A stretch of 64,000 bases of DNA from Nonlabens spongiae (GCF_002117125.1 NZ_CP019344.1:620001-684000); one strand, 5' to 3'; positions 16,722-26,793 are shown, numbered from the stretch's first letter. Program-made: numbers and translations. Notes: generated by a model from the sequence alone, not told the origin.

Positions 16722-18644
16722 TTACTCAATACGAACAACATTTTCATCTCCAAACCATTCTTTAGCTTTCACTATAACTTCATCACTTGGACTATGGAAG
16801 AATACTGCTAAATTTTCTTTTGCCCTCGTACAACAAACGTAGAATATCTTTTGTGTTCTATTCCTTACAGATTCGGAGGCTGTACCTAAGAACATTTTTT
16901 CAAAATTGTAATTATTCCAACCGCCATTATCCAGAATTACAAGGACATTATCAAATTCTGCTCCTTTGGTTTTATGTTGAGTTGAGAAAGGCGTTTGACC
17001 TTCTAAATATTCATAGAGTTTTTGAAATTCACTAAACTTTACATCTTTAACACGATTATATATATATTCTTTTTTCTCTTTAAAATCAGTTAGCTTATCA
17101 TCAATTATACAAATGCCTTTTTCATTGGCATCTGTAATTACTTCTTCAATAATTTTGTCGCCAACGTCAATAAGGCTTTCAATATTTTCTTTTAAAGTTC
17201 TTTTGCTTGCTATGCTTGTAATTTTATAATGAAAGTCTGTAGCTCTTAAAAATTCATTGTATTTTTTATTCTGATAAAGAGAAATATTAGTTTGGATTTT
17301 GAACAAATGCTTGATAAGATTATCTCTTTTTGAGCCCTTCTTATTTTCGTCATCTTCATCCTTTTTTTTATCATCAAGTAATTGATCTTTATCTAAGTAT
17401 ATTTTAGAAAATGCAGAGTAGTTTAAGGATTTAGCATAATTGTATAATTCCTCATTTTTATTAATGAAGTTCTGCATTCCATTGGTTGGACTCACCTTGT
17501 TCAAATCCTGTCCACTCTTTCCTTGTTGTAATGATTCAATAACTTCGCCAAATGTATTTTCTGAAAAATCATTAGTAATGTTATTATCTTTTATATACTT
17601 CTTAATCCTATCCCTAAAACTTAATATGTTGTCTTTATCGTAAATATTCATTAGTGTTCTAAACCCTGCTTTATCTGCGATTAAATTATGAGTAAGGTTC
17701 AGTTCCTTCGTTTCTTTTGAATTATTAAAGTCCCAATCATAATTATCCTCCAGAATTTTTTTAACCTTACTTATGTCATCATTATCTGAATGCAAAAACA
17801 GCACTTTACCTTGCTTTATTACACCTTCTTCCATATTGGGTGCATTGGGATCGTTAGAAGGTTCCTGAATGATACCGTCAGTTCGTAGTTTATTTGCTAA
17901 ATCAATAATAAGTTGGGGATTTCTTCTATTCTGTTTTTTTGCAATTTCTTGCACGTCATTTTCATCATATGCATCCAAATTACCAACAGTGTTAGGATAA
18001 ATATTTTGCATGGCATCGCCAAAAAAACCTATTATATTTTTTCTTTCACTTGTTTTAAAATGAGTTAGGAATGTTTTTACAACCATCTTACTAGTATCTT
18101 GATATTCATCTATAAAAATGAATTTGTATTTATCTTTTACGATACTATTAAGCTTAGGGTATTTTTGAAAAAGATAATGTGCAACAATAATTAACTCGTC
18201 ATGAGAGATTATTCCATCTCTTATCCGAACAAATTCTTTATATATTATTTTTTCTTCTAGATCCTCAAAAAAATTATCTGGTACAGGACTTAAATCATTA
18301 ATTTTTATTTTATTAACATTTTCATCGTTTGCCAATGTTATTATTGCTCTTTTAAGCTCTTTTTGAAAGTGCTTAATGTTGTCCCATAGGAAATCATGGA
18401 TAGTTGAGACATTAAGACTCTTGTGATTTACTCTTTCTTCAATTTCCTTTACTGCGGCATTGGTGTATGTCATACAGGCAACTTTAGCAGTTGGATTTTC
18501 AGTTATTACCTGACGAATAACACTTACCAAAGAATAGGTCTTACCACTTCCTGCACCACCACTTAAAAGAAAGTTTTTCCCCTCATCAATTAATTTGAAA
18601 ATTTCCTGTACTTCGGGCTCTAATACTAATCTTCCTTCAACCAT
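16722..18644 (-). CDS. UvrD-like helicase, GajB-like component
   Basis: About 640 residues from ATG at 18644 (the open frame reaches 18680 inside the upstream gene). SF1 helicase motifs are clear: Walker A 'GGAGSGKT' (about 31), 'MTYTNAAVKEIEERV', Walker B 'FIDEYQDT' (about 180), 'GFFGDAMQNIYP', 'STQHKTKGAEFDNVLV' and 'IFYVCCTRAKENL' (about 606). It directly follows and overlaps by ~19 bp an OLD-family nuclease gene. That pairing (class 2 OLD plus UvrD helicase) defines Gabija-type antiphage systems, in which the helicase-like subunit binds the nuclease complex. It is longer than the ~490-residue GajB I know of, so it may be a divergent branch. The DNA is markedly AT-rich and has no iterated palindrome, which suggests horizontal acquisition. 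Confidence 0.85.
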   Translation of the reverse strand: MVEGRLVLEPEVQEIFKLIDEGKNFLLSGGAGSGKTYSLVSVIRQVITENPTAKVACMTYTNAAVKEIEERVNHKSLNVSTIHDFLWDNIKHFQKELKRAIITLANDENVNKIKINDLSPVPDNFFEDLEEKIIYKEFVRIRDGIISHDELIIVAHYLFQKYPKLNSIVKDKYKFIFIDEYQDTSKMVVKTFLTHFKTSERKNIIGFFGDAMQNIYPNTVGNLDAYDENDVQEIAKKQNRRNPQLIIDLANKLRTDGIIQEPSNDPNAPNMEEGVIKQGKVLFLHSDNDDISKVKKILEDNYDWDFNNSKETKELNLTHNLIADKAGFRTLMNIYDKDNILSFRDRIKKYIKDNNITNDFSENTFGEVIESLQQGKSGQDLNKVSPTNGMQNFINKNEELYNYAKSLNYSAFSKIYLDKDQLLDDKKKDEDDENKKGSKRDNLIKHLFKIQTNISLYQNKKYNEFLRATDFHYKITSIASKRTLKENIESLIDVGDKIIEEVITDANEKGICIIDDKLTDFKEKKEYIYNRVKDVKFSEFQKLYEYLEGQTPFSTQHKTKGAEFDNVLVILDNGGWNNYNFEKMFLGTASESVRNRTQKIFYVCCTRAKENLAVFFHSPSDEVIVKAKEWFGDENVVRIE

Positions 18645-20710
18645 AATAAGCCATTTTTGATGTACTCTGGAATATTCCAATTACTAAAATTCTCATTGCT
18701 ATGATATAAAATATCTAATGCAAAATGAGTTTTCTTCTTAATACATGAATCAGCTAATACATAGGCATTATTTGCGCCATCATCAAATAGCTTTCTCTTT
18801 TTCAAACCTTGAAATTCGTCTTTCTTGCCAGCTATAAATGCTCGATTTATATGAATGAATGCATCTTCAAAGCTCCTCGCATGATATGCATCCTCTTCTT
18901 GCTGATAGCATAAACATAGTTTTGCACTTCCTAGTTTAATTGTTCTATCTTCAGCTGTTAAACTCTTTAAATTCTTCCAATCTACAGTTCCTAGAAAGTG
19001 TTTAATTGCGGAGTTACTTGTCGCTGTTCCTTTACTAACCTCACAAGCCTCAATTATTGGTTTCCCTTCCTCGTTTTTATTTCCTAAATCACCAACAGAA
19101 TCTATATCAGTAAGAACTAAAGATTTAATACCCAAAAACTCTATAAACTTCTTGAAAATTTGAGAATAAGCACCAACTTCAATTGTAGATATATTTTGTG
19201 ACAACAGTGGGAGAAAGTCATCAACTTTACCTTCTGCTCCTAAACGGGTAGCTTCCTCAATGTCAACTTTTCGCATAAAAGTAGGTATCAATATTCTTTC
19301 CGTATCTCCTTCAATAAGAATTGCTTTGTCTGCAAAGAATATTTCTGCCCTACTTATTGTCAAATATTGTTTAAGAAATTGATATTGGTTTGTGTCAGTA
19401 TCATACTCTTTCTTTAAATCGATGAGATTTTTTGATACTACATTATTTTTATCTTCAATCTTTAAGTACTTAATGTCATTGAAATCACTATCAGCAACTA
19501 TATGAGATGAATGAGTGGTTATTATGTATTGTAGAGGTTTATTTATTCCATCCTCACGTTTAATACCTTCTGCAAGCAAGGTTTTGATGTTCTTAATAAA
19601 AACGTATTGCATTTGAGGATGTGTATGAGCTTCTGGCTCTTCAATTACTAATAAATTAATGTCAGCTGGTTTTTCATCCTTTTTTCTTTTGAATTCTTGT
19701 CTAAGTATTTCAATTTCAAAAATCATACTTATCAAATTCATATAGCCAAGACCATTGTATTGTTCAGGCAGTTTGTCAATATCGTGAGTGTAAACTACCG
19801 TGGTGTTGCCCTCAAGTAAATCTTGATGTTGAAGTGTCGAGATTATATCTATGGTAGTTTCATTAAGTTTTATACCTCCAAAAGTGCTAACGTTTTTTAA
19901 AACATCTTTAAATAAGTCAGAATAAATACCACTCAATGTTCGATCAGTTTCAGAAAGTTGATCGATAAAATCTTCTGTTGCTTGTGCTTTTTCTTCACTA
20001 TCTTCATTTTTACTGTATAAACTTGAAGTCTGTTTAGAAAGAGTATTGTCTTTATCCTTGTTTGTTACGTCTCTTCTAGCGGGAATATATTTGAAAGATA
20101 TAATATCTTTAATACTAATTTTTTCCGAGTCTAAATTGATGTAATTAAATTCATTGATTTTTTCTTTGGTTAAATCATATTCAAGGGATAATCTTTGTGT
20201 AGTAAAATACTTATTCAACCCTTGTTTTATGAATTCTTTAAGACCTCTAACTTCTTTTATCTTTTTCTCTGCAACTTTTTGCTTTTCGTTTTTATCAAAG
20301 GCGTCATAATCATTTCTCAATTTTAAAAACTCTGGATATGTAATAATATACTCAAAACCTAATACGATTTTGTTATTGGCTGGATCAAGATCCATTAATA
20401 TTCTACTTACATTTGATAAATCATCTTTATCATCATAATCAATAAAGATTTTCAATTTTATTCCTTTAGGAAGAAATTCTTCTGGCGCATCTGATAATTT
20501 TATTAATTCTTCTAATTCTTTTTTGAAGTCAATATTGAAATCATCGTAGGTGAATTTGTTTTTTTCATTTAAGAATTTATCAAGAATTGAAAGAATTGAC
20601 GTTTTACCCGTATTGTTTTTTCCAATGACTAAAGAAAGTTCCTTTTCTAAATCAATAGAAAATCCTTTCAGTAATCTAAAATTCTCAATTTCTAATTTTG
20701 TTATTTGCAT
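18626..20710 (-). CDS. OLD-family ATPase/TOPRIM nuclease, GajA-like component
   Basis: 694 residues. An N-terminal ABC-type ATPase has Walker A 'GKNNTGKTS' (30-38), Walker B 'LLVIEEPEAHTHPQ' (about 355) and the H-loop 'YIITTHSSHIV' (about 400). A TOPRIM nuclease follows with 'KAILIEGDTERIL' (about 467) and 'LVLTDIDSVGD' (about 535). The typical OLD ending 'HARSFEDAFIHINRAF' is at about 613. OLD nucleases in tandem with a UvrD helicase form class 2, which includes Gabija: a nucleotide-sensing DNA nicking complex that blocks phage. A large insertion (about 90-300) makes it longer than the 578-residue reference GajA. Strongly AT-rich codon use contrasts with both flanks. Confidence 0.87.
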   Translation of the reverse strand: MQITKLEIENFRLLKGFSIDLEKELSLVIGKNNTGKTSILSILDKFLNEKNKFTYDDFNIDFKKELEELIKLSDAPEEFLPKGIKLKIFIDYDDKDDLSNVSRILMDLDPANNKIVLGFEYIITYPEFLKLRNDYDAFDKNEKQKVAEKKIKEVRGLKEFIKQGLNKYFTTQRLSLEYDLTKEKINEFNYINLDSEKISIKDIISFKYIPARRDVTNKDKDNTLSKQTSSLYSKNEDSEEKAQATEDFIDQLSETDRTLSGIYSDLFKDVLKNVSTFGGIKLNETTIDIISTLQHQDLLEGNTTVVYTHDIDKLPEQYNGLGYMNLISMIFEIEILRQEFKRKKDEKPADINLLVIEEPEAHTHPQMQYVFIKNIKTLLAEGIKREDGINKPLQYIITTHSSHIVADSDFNDIKYLKIEDKNNVVSKNLIDLKKEYDTDTNQYQFLKQYLTISRAEIFFADKAILIEGDTERILIPTFMRKVDIEEATRLGAEGKVDDFLPLLSQNISTIEVGAYSQIFKKFIEFLGIKSLVLTDIDSVGDLGNKNEEGKPIIEACEVSKGTATSNSAIKHFLGTVDWKNLKSLTAEDRTIKLGSAKLCLCYQQEEDAYHARSFEDAFIHINRAFIAGKKDEFQGLKKRKLFDDGANNAYVLADSCIKKKTHFALDILYHSNENFSNWNIPEYIKNGLLWLKED

Positions 20711-20869
20711 GATTTTAAATATTCCTAGATGATTGTAGGCTTATAGCTAGCTGGTTGACACATTAAAAATACAATTTTAAGTGATTATTTCAATAATCAT
20801 GGTATGTTTTAATGTATATATAATGGTAGCAAAGGTTTGACTTTCAAATTGGCCTAATTCGACCAAACT

Positions 20870-20881
20870 CTTTCGCGAAAG
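20870..20881. repeat. Palindrome copy 5 (12-bp form, intergenic)
   Basis: CTTTCGCGAAAG, with the left outer base pair of the 14-mer replaced. It sits between the OLD nuclease gene and the broken helicase gene, at the edge of the AT-rich segment. Confidence 0.85.
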
Positions 20882-20898
20882 CAAAAATCCCCACAAAC

Positions 20899-23593
20899 CT
20901 ACCAATGCTTGTCAAACACCCTAGAAAGATCGTTCACCACCTGTTCTTTTTGGTTTTTCCAATGGTTCCAGTTAAGCGGTATGCAAATGACGCCGGTGCG
21001 GGAAAGGACGCGGTAACGCTCTTGATCAAAGGCGGCTTGATGCTGGCCGGGATAGCCTATCAGGTCTATGAAGAAATAGGAGTCCCTGTTCTTGACCAAT
21101 AGATCAAGCGACATGCCCGCCATGGGGTAACTGGCGTACACGGTGGTGTGTTCCAACTGCTCCAGGGCTTGCATGACTTCTTCTTAAAAACGTCGTGCTG
21201 GGCGTTTTGGGTTTCGGGAAGTTGGGAGTCGTTCACAAATGAAAAATACTCGGCGAGCAGCTCGTGGCGTTTTAGGGTCTCTTCTGAAAGGGAGTGGAAG
21301 AGCATCAATCGGGATTTTGCGCGGGTCATGGAGACGTTAAAAACAGCATCTTCCATCACGTGCCGGATCGCGGAGTGGTGGGAACCGTCTGTCAATCCCA
21401 AGGAATACAAAATAATGTCCCGCTCTGATCCCTGAAAGTGGTAGGCCGTACCTACCAAAATATCGTGGCGCTTGAGTGTTTCCAACTCCAAATGATCAGA
21501 AACGGCTTTTTGCAAAGCGGTCACTTGTTTGTTCAAGGGCGATATGATCCCAATGCTGGGCGGGCGCTTCATGGTTTTATAATCGGCGATTAATTCATCC
21601 AGCGCGGTTATGAGTTGGTCGATCTCGCTCGCCAAAGGGTCGCTGTTGTCTTCTTTCAAAGTGTTGATCAATGCGACGCTGCCTTGAAGCTTTTGGGTGG
21701 GTGTGGACTTGAGGATCTTAAGGTTGCCGTTATAATATTTCTGATTGCTAAAATCAATTAATGAAGGCACGGAGCGGTAATGCTCCTTGAGGTAGGAAAC
21801 CTGCTCTTGCCGAGTCAAAAAATTGATGTAGAAATCGAGAATACTGCGGTTTCTGTAATCGAGTACGGAGTCATCGGCCATTGATGTTTTTCACGAAACT
21901 GTTTCTGCTGAAATTTTGAGAGAAAACTATAATGCCCCAGCTGATTGGGATCGCCCACGACCACCACACGCTTAGCCCGATAAATCGCGGGAATGGCGCT
22001 GGCGAGATCACACTGGGTTGCCTCGTCAATAATGACCAGATCAAAAGCGTTTTTCACACAGGGAATCACCGAGTTGAGCTTGTTGAGCGTAACCAGCCAG
22101 AGCGGTAGATTTTTCAGTAGTTTGGAAAAGTCCAGCTCGGCAATTTTCTTTTTGTAGGTGGAAAAGTTACCTGCTAACAGAGCATCATTGAACAGCAGCA
22201 ATTCCTGCCGGTAGTCTCGTAAATTCTTTCGCTGGTTCAGACTGTATTTATGTTTGATGTAATCTCTGGTGAAACGCTCCAGTTGCGCTTCCAGATCCCT
22301 ACAGTCTGCCATGACTTTATACGCGGGCAGCAACCGCTTGTGCTGTATTTCCCAAAACCATTTTTGCAAGCCTTCATAAAAAGATCTGTCCTCTGAGAAT
22401 TGAAGCTCAGTAAGGCGCAGTTCTTTTTCTACAATATTCTCAAATTTCTCTTGAGCCGAGAAAATACGTTGGTTTAGCACTTCTTTTTGCTTGACATCTG
22501 TATATCTGATGGGTTCCAGATCGACATTAGTCAGTAGACGACGAACTTTATTCTTGAGTACGTATTTGTAGTTGGCACTGGTGGTTTGGGTGACTTGGCG
22601 CGTGATTTTAAATTCCTTTCTCAGTAAATCTTTGATCACGTTTACCGCCTGATCTGTTTTCCCCACAACCAGCACGCTCTCGTTATTGAGCAAAGCATTT
22701 GCCGCGATACAGCTGATCGTGTAACTTTTACCCGTACCCGGAGGACCGATCATGAGCGAATTGGCAAATTGCATCGAGTTTTTCAAAGCTTGAAACTGAT
22801 CCGCATTCAGCAGATGTTCAAAAGCGCTGGCATCGCATGGTTTTACGGTTTCATCAGATCCCAATTTTGCCAGCGGTATGCTGAAATCGCCGTTGTTTCT
22901 TAAACGTTTCAAATCCTCAGAAATCATGAGGGAGGAATCGGCTTTTTTGACATAGACCGTTCCGGCTGCCGGGATGAATTTCTGGGTGTCTTTATGTTTC
23001 CCGGCTTTGAAATATTCCTTGACTTGATCGACTTTCCAAACCTCGGGCGCAATGGACAATTCCTCACAGTCTGCATTAACTACGAACTCTTCCAGCACTC
23101 GTTTTAATTTGAACGTACTGAAGTCGTCTTCGTCATTGATGGCTTCCAGCGCCTCGATAAATTGGTCTTTGCTTTTACCTTCTTTAAACGAGATGGATTG
23201 CAATACAAACCTGTTGATGATCAATCCCGAACGGTTGACTCTCAAATAATAGGTGTCATCAATCAACTCATGCGTCACCGGATAAAGTAGGAGAGGAGCG
23301 CACAACCGCTTGTCTTTACTGAAACCTCCTTTACGCTCACCCAGCAGAAACACGTAACCGTAATACAACGCCTTTTCTAGCCGGTGGATCTGCAAATCCT
23401 TGGAAAGCTCATCGTTCTTTTTATTGAAATAAGGAATAATGGGCTGGTTGTGGCTCAGCAACTGTTCTTGAGTTCTTACAAACCATTTGAAACGGAACTT
23501 TTGCGCGAGGACATTGTCCACGTACATTTCTTGGTTGTCTGCGAGATAACAATCTCTTAAAAATCCGTAGAAGTCGGTTGGGTTGTAGTTCAC
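20899..23593 (-). pseudogene. DNA2/NAM7-like helicase with nuclease-like tail, two frameshifts
   Basis: Three consecutive open frames (21815-23593, 21066-21881, 20899-21174) read as one ~898-residue protein. The first holds Walker A 'GPPGTGKS' (about 284) and 'LVIIDEATQCDLA' (about 520), then 'VVVVGDPNQLGHYSFL'. The second resumes at 'ADDSVLDYRNRSILDF' and carries 'LKEHYRSVPSLIDFSN', 'VGTAYHFQGSERDIILYS' and 'FNVSMTRAKSRLML'. The third is a small Vsr/DUF-like nuclease domain, 'VKNRDSYFFIDLIGYPG' and 'RTGVICIPLNW'. Single missing bases at about 21880-21890 and 21180-21190 would restore the frame. It lies beside the OLD/helicase pair, so it may be another defence gene now inactive, unless both are assembly errors. 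Confidence 0.8.
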
Positions 23594-23598
23594 TAATT

Positions 23599-24657
23599 CT
23601 ATTTATAATAATTCACCAGCAGCGCCACCACATAACTGTAGGTTGCCATGCCGCCAGGCTGATTGTTTGCTTTGAGATAGGTGTTGTAAGTCGCTTGGGA
23701 AACTTCTTCAATCACGCCCTCGTACTCTTGCCAGAAGTCTGTCAATTCCTGATAGTTTTTAAAGATTCCCGGGCGCACCTTGGATTTGTATTCCTCAAAA
23801 AGCTCTGGTTCGCGCAGGTACAAATCGTTGAGACAATAGCGTAAGGCAAAAATATTGGCGCTGTATCTAAAATAGGGATCGGTGTGGGCGTTGCCGGCGA
23901 GAATCGCGATAAAATTGGCCTCGTTTTCTTTGGCATAACCCAGCTGGTGCGCCATCTCGTGCAAAGTCAGCACCGGTGTTTTATAGTTGTTGATCCACGC
24001 GTTAGTCTGCGCCTCACCCGTAAACGGATTCAAATAACCGCTGTAGCCCATGTATGACAGCGGCACGGTGAGCATGGATTTTTTGATGCTGGAATTATGG
24101 TATTTCAAATGCGAAAACTCCTTGGAGATTTGCTCATAAGCCTCTGGCGCTCGCTCAAAAATCTGCGGCTGGGACTCTGTAAAAGCTACGGCCAGGCTGT
24201 CGTTGGGTTGTAGTTGACGGTGCAATGCGTTGGATCGCTCGGTGAACAATTCAATCACTTGCACGAGCTCATCGGTGGTGTAATCTGCATCGATTTCTAG
24301 GGATTGGTGCAAGGGCAACCGGTAATAATTGAATCCCCAGGCCAGGTTAAAAAAGAATAGGACTATGTTTAGGGTAGTGAATAGTTGGAGATACCGCTTT
24401 CGCGAAAGCGTAACAATTTCACGCTTGTACACCCACAACCAGCGCAACGATAGCAAAATCACTCCCGCATAAACCAAATCGCCTATCGAGAACGGAACCA
24501 AGCCCGTGATCCATCGCGATCCCGCAGAAAGGTAGGGGTAGAGGCCGGTGCTATAAAAGGCTTCTATAAATCCTGGAAAAAAGCGTAGGCAATAATATCC
24601 CACCAATTGCAGTACAAATACCAGAATTGCTGCGATAAGCCTGCGATCTACCCTCAT
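23599..24657 (-). CDS. DUF3810 membrane protein (putative zinc peptidase-like)
   Basis: 352 residues of the DUF3810 family. Three hydrophobic helices lie in the first third (about 7-26, 54-72, 88-108). The soluble part has 'TPVLTLHEMAHQLGYAKENEANFI' (about 228-251), an H-E-x-x-H motif with a downstream E as in zinc metallopeptidases, and 'FRYSANIFALRYCL'. Activity has not been shown to my knowledge. The start shares a base with the stop of the acetyltransferase-like gene (TAATG), indicating coupled translation. A palindrome copy is embedded as 'TLSRKRY' in the loop after the second helix. Confidence 0.85.
   Translation of the reverse strand: MRVDRRLIAAILVFVLQLVGYYCLRFFPGFIEAFYSTGLYPYLSAGSRWITGLVPFSIGDLVYAGVILLSLRWLWVYKREIVTLSRKRYLQLFTTLNIVLFFFNLAWGFNYYRLPLHQSLEIDADYTTDELVQVIELFTERSNALHRQLQPNDSLAVAFTESQPQIFERAPEAYEQISKEFSHLKYHNSSIKKSMLTVPLSYMGYSGYLNPFTGEAQTNAWINNYKTPVLTLHEMAHQLGYAKENEANFIAILAGNAHTDPYFRYSANIFALRYCLNDLYLREPELFEEYKSKVRPGIFKNYQELTDFWQEYEGVIEEVSQATYNTYLKANNQPGGMATYSYVVALLVNYYK
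24396..24409. repeat. Palindrome copy 6 (coding, LSRKR frame)
   Basis: Perfect 16-bp form in the DUF3810 gene; on the minus strand it encodes 'LSRKR' in a predicted loop. Confidence 0.95.
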
Positions 24658-25778
24658 TAAACCAGATCTTTGCGGTAGAGGCGTCGTCTCTTGTGCAAGG
24701 TAGGGTCATAGTCTTTCCATAGCGCCTGAACTGCAATATTGTCCTCCAGCTCAGGATTAGTCTCACACAGCGTGATGCCCTTATCAATAAAATTTCTACT
24801 CACATTGCGGAACATCATGGCCGTAACTCCTTTACCTTGAAGTTTTGGGTGGATGCCTATCAGGTAAAACGCCGCCCGATCGTTCTTCTTTTTTGCCCTG
24901 AGTAAATGCATGAACCCAAAAGGAAAGAGCTTGCCTTTAGCTTTTTGAAGTGCTCTAGAAAATGAAGGCATGGTAATCGCAAAGGCGACTAATTTATCGT
25001 TTTCATCCACGACGCATTCCAGATAATCTGGATTGATGAATGGGAGGTATTTTTCTTTATAAAGATCAATCTGATATTGCTGGATGGGAACGTAGGTCAC
25101 CAGTTTGCTGTAGGTCTGGTTGAGCAGCTCAAACATCTCGTTCACATAAGGCTCCACATCTTTAATGGACTTGAACTCCAGCGCTCTTAGTTTATACCTC
25201 CTTGAAATAAGATCTGCAAATTTGTTGAACTTTTCTGGAATGGGATTAGGCGGTGTAAACTTGAATTCTACCCAGTCGGCGCTTTTTGTGTAACCTAATT
25301 GTTCCATATGTTCCTTGTAGTAGGGAAAGTTATACCAGGTAATCATGGTGCTGAGCTCGTCAAAGCCTTCCACCAGCATACCGGCCTTATCCATATTTGA
25401 GAATCCAACTGGTCCCTCAACGTATTCCAAGTTCTTTTCTTTTCCTATCTCATGAACTTTATTCAGCAAGGCTTTAGTCACCTCGATATCATCAATCATA
25501 TCCAGCCACCCGAAACGCATCTTGGGCTTTTTCTGCTCGTTGATCTCAATGTGATTGATCAGCGCAGCAACACGACCTACGATCTTGCCATTTTTGTATG
25601 CGAGAAACAACCAGCTATCTGCATTTTTGTAGACTTGATTGACCTGAGGGTTGAAAATGTTTACCTCATCTTTAATGATGGGAGGTACAAAGCAGTCGTT
25701 GTTTTTATAAAGTTCTATTTGAAAAAGGACAAACTTCTTGATGTCTGCCTTTGAATGGATCTCTTTTACTTCTATCAT
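24657..25778 (-). CDS. GNAT-like N-acetyltransferase family protein
   Basis: 373 residues. The N-terminal half has 'FQIELYKNNDCFVPPIIKDE', 'WLFLAYKNGKIVGRVAALINH' and 'FGWLDMIDD', and the C-terminal half has 'ECVVDENDKLVAFAITMPSF' and 'AAFYLIGIHPKLQGKGVTAMMFR'. The last resembles the acetyl-CoA-binding motif A (Q/R-x-x-G-x-G/A) of GNAT enzymes. The two halves look like two GNAT-type folds. Substrate unknown. It is likely co-transcribed with the DUF3810 gene downstream (1-base overlap) and lies 3 bp after the outer membrane protein gene, so all three form one operon. Confidence 0.75.
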   Translation of the reverse strand: MIEVKEIHSKADIKKFVLFQIELYKNNDCFVPPIIKDEVNIFNPQVNQVYKNADSWLFLAYKNGKIVGRVAALINHIEINEQKKPKMRFGWLDMIDDIEVTKALLNKVHEIGKEKNLEYVEGPVGFSNMDKAGMLVEGFDELSTMITWYNFPYYKEHMEQLGYTKSADWVEFKFTPPNPIPEKFNKFADLISRRYKLRALEFKSIKDVEPYVNEMFELLNQTYSKLVTYVPIQQYQIDLYKEKYLPFINPDYLECVVDENDKLVAFAITMPSFSRALQKAKGKLFPFGFMHLLRAKKKNDRAAFYLIGIHPKLQGKGVTAMMFRNVSRNFIDKGITLCETNPELEDNIAVQALWKDYDPTLHKRRRLYRKDLV

Positions 25779-25781
25779 GAT

Positions 25782-26771
25782 CTAGATGCCGCCGCCGTTA
25801 TCGTCTTCTTTATCTTCTGGCTCGTTTTCTTCAAGATTGAGCTTGTCATTTTTCTTGTCTTTCTTAGTCTTGCCGTCGCCTTCTTGTCTGATTTCCTTGT
25901 CTTTATGAAAATCGATGCGGTAGGACATCCCCACGTTTACTTGGAAAACGGTAGGTGTATCCTTAAAATTGAAGGTGGCACTGCCGTCTACTTGCCAGTC
26001 GTTGTTGATCAAATAAGTAGCACCACCGCGCACGAGATCATCGCTGTAGAAATCAGAGATCAGTGCTTGATATTCACCAAAAACCGCCCAGCGCTGTCCT
26101 ACGGTGTGGGTGAGTGTCGCTAGGAATTCATAAGAAGGAAAGTCTGTTCCTATACGATCAAATACACCGTTCATTACAAAAACGATGTTTCCGAAGTTGT
26201 TTTGCGTCAACAGTTCCAGCCGTGGCGATACACTCGGGTCGCCAGGTGGGGTAAAGGAGTTTGGATCACTGAAATTCAAATTTGCCCCTGCATAAACCGA
26301 AACCGCAGGTACAAAATCCTTCCAGTTCAGGACATTGTTTGCCCGCCAGCTGTACAGATTGTTTCCTTTTTCACCAAAAAATTTCAAAGGGTCAAAAACA
26401 AGATATTTTAATCCTAGGGTGCTCCTTGAGAAGTTAGCAAAGGTACTCTCACTATTGCCAAAGGTGCTGAACTGCGTTTGCGTCGCACTGGTAAACCCAC
26501 CTATGTAAGAAATTTCAAGTTCTTCAAATAAAAATCCATACCTCAACTGAAATGCTATACCGCCATAATCGCGCTCATATCTTAGAGGAGTATGTTCTTG
26601 ATTACCGTAAAACAGGGAAGTTTCAGCTTGCACTACGCCAGTTCCTACAGAAAAGGCACCTTGCGAGCGACCCGGATTGTTAGTGTTGATGGTTTCAGTA
26701 TATTGAGCTTTTGCACTGAAAAGTGTAACAAGTGTCAATAGAACACCACCTATATATGAGTGTCGATACAT
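25782..26771 (-). CDS. Putative outer membrane beta-barrel protein
   Basis: 329 residues with a signal peptide ('GGVLLTLVTLFSAKAQ'). The body is a run of amphipathic beta strands ('ETSLFYGNQEH', 'GIAFQLRYGFLFEELEISYIGGF', 'RWAVFGEYQALI', 'QVDGSATFNF', 'FQVNVGMSYRIDF'). This pattern matches the family annotated as transporter / phenol-degradation MetA-like outer membrane proteins. The barrel appears to end at 'YRIDF' (about 290), but a further ~38 very charged, Lys/Glu/Asp-rich residues ending in 'GGGI' follow, which is unusual for a barrel C-terminus. It starts the three-gene operon with the acetyltransferase and DUF3810 genes. Confidence 0.7.
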   Translation of the reverse strand: MYRHSYIGGVLLTLVTLFSAKAQYTETINTNNPGRSQGAFSVGTGVVQAETSLFYGNQEHTPLRYERDYGGIAFQLRYGFLFEELEISYIGGFTSATQTQFSTFGNSESTFANFSRSTLGLKYLVFDPLKFFGEKGNNLYSWRANNVLNWKDFVPAVSVYAGANLNFSDPNSFTPPGDPSVSPRLELLTQNNFGNIVFVMNGVFDRIGTDFPSYEFLATLTHTVGQRWAVFGEYQALISDFYSDDLVRGGATYLINNDWQVDGSATFNFKDTPTVFQVNVGMSYRIDFHKDKEIRQEGDGKTKKDKKNDKLNLEENEPEDKEDDNGGGI

Positions 26772-26785
26772 AGTATAATTTGACC

Positions 26786-26793
26786 CAAATTTA
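26786..26793 (-). promoter_or_regulatory. Candidate -7 box for the outer-membrane protein operon
   Basis: TAAATTTG on the minus strand matches TAnnTTTG, 15 bp upstream of the ATG at 26771. No clear TTG at -33 is visible. Confidence 0.35.

Noticed and set aside
20899..21174. Separate small nuclease gene
   Set aside because: It continues the upstream frame after one missing base and has no own RBS; it is better seen as the tail of the broken helicase.
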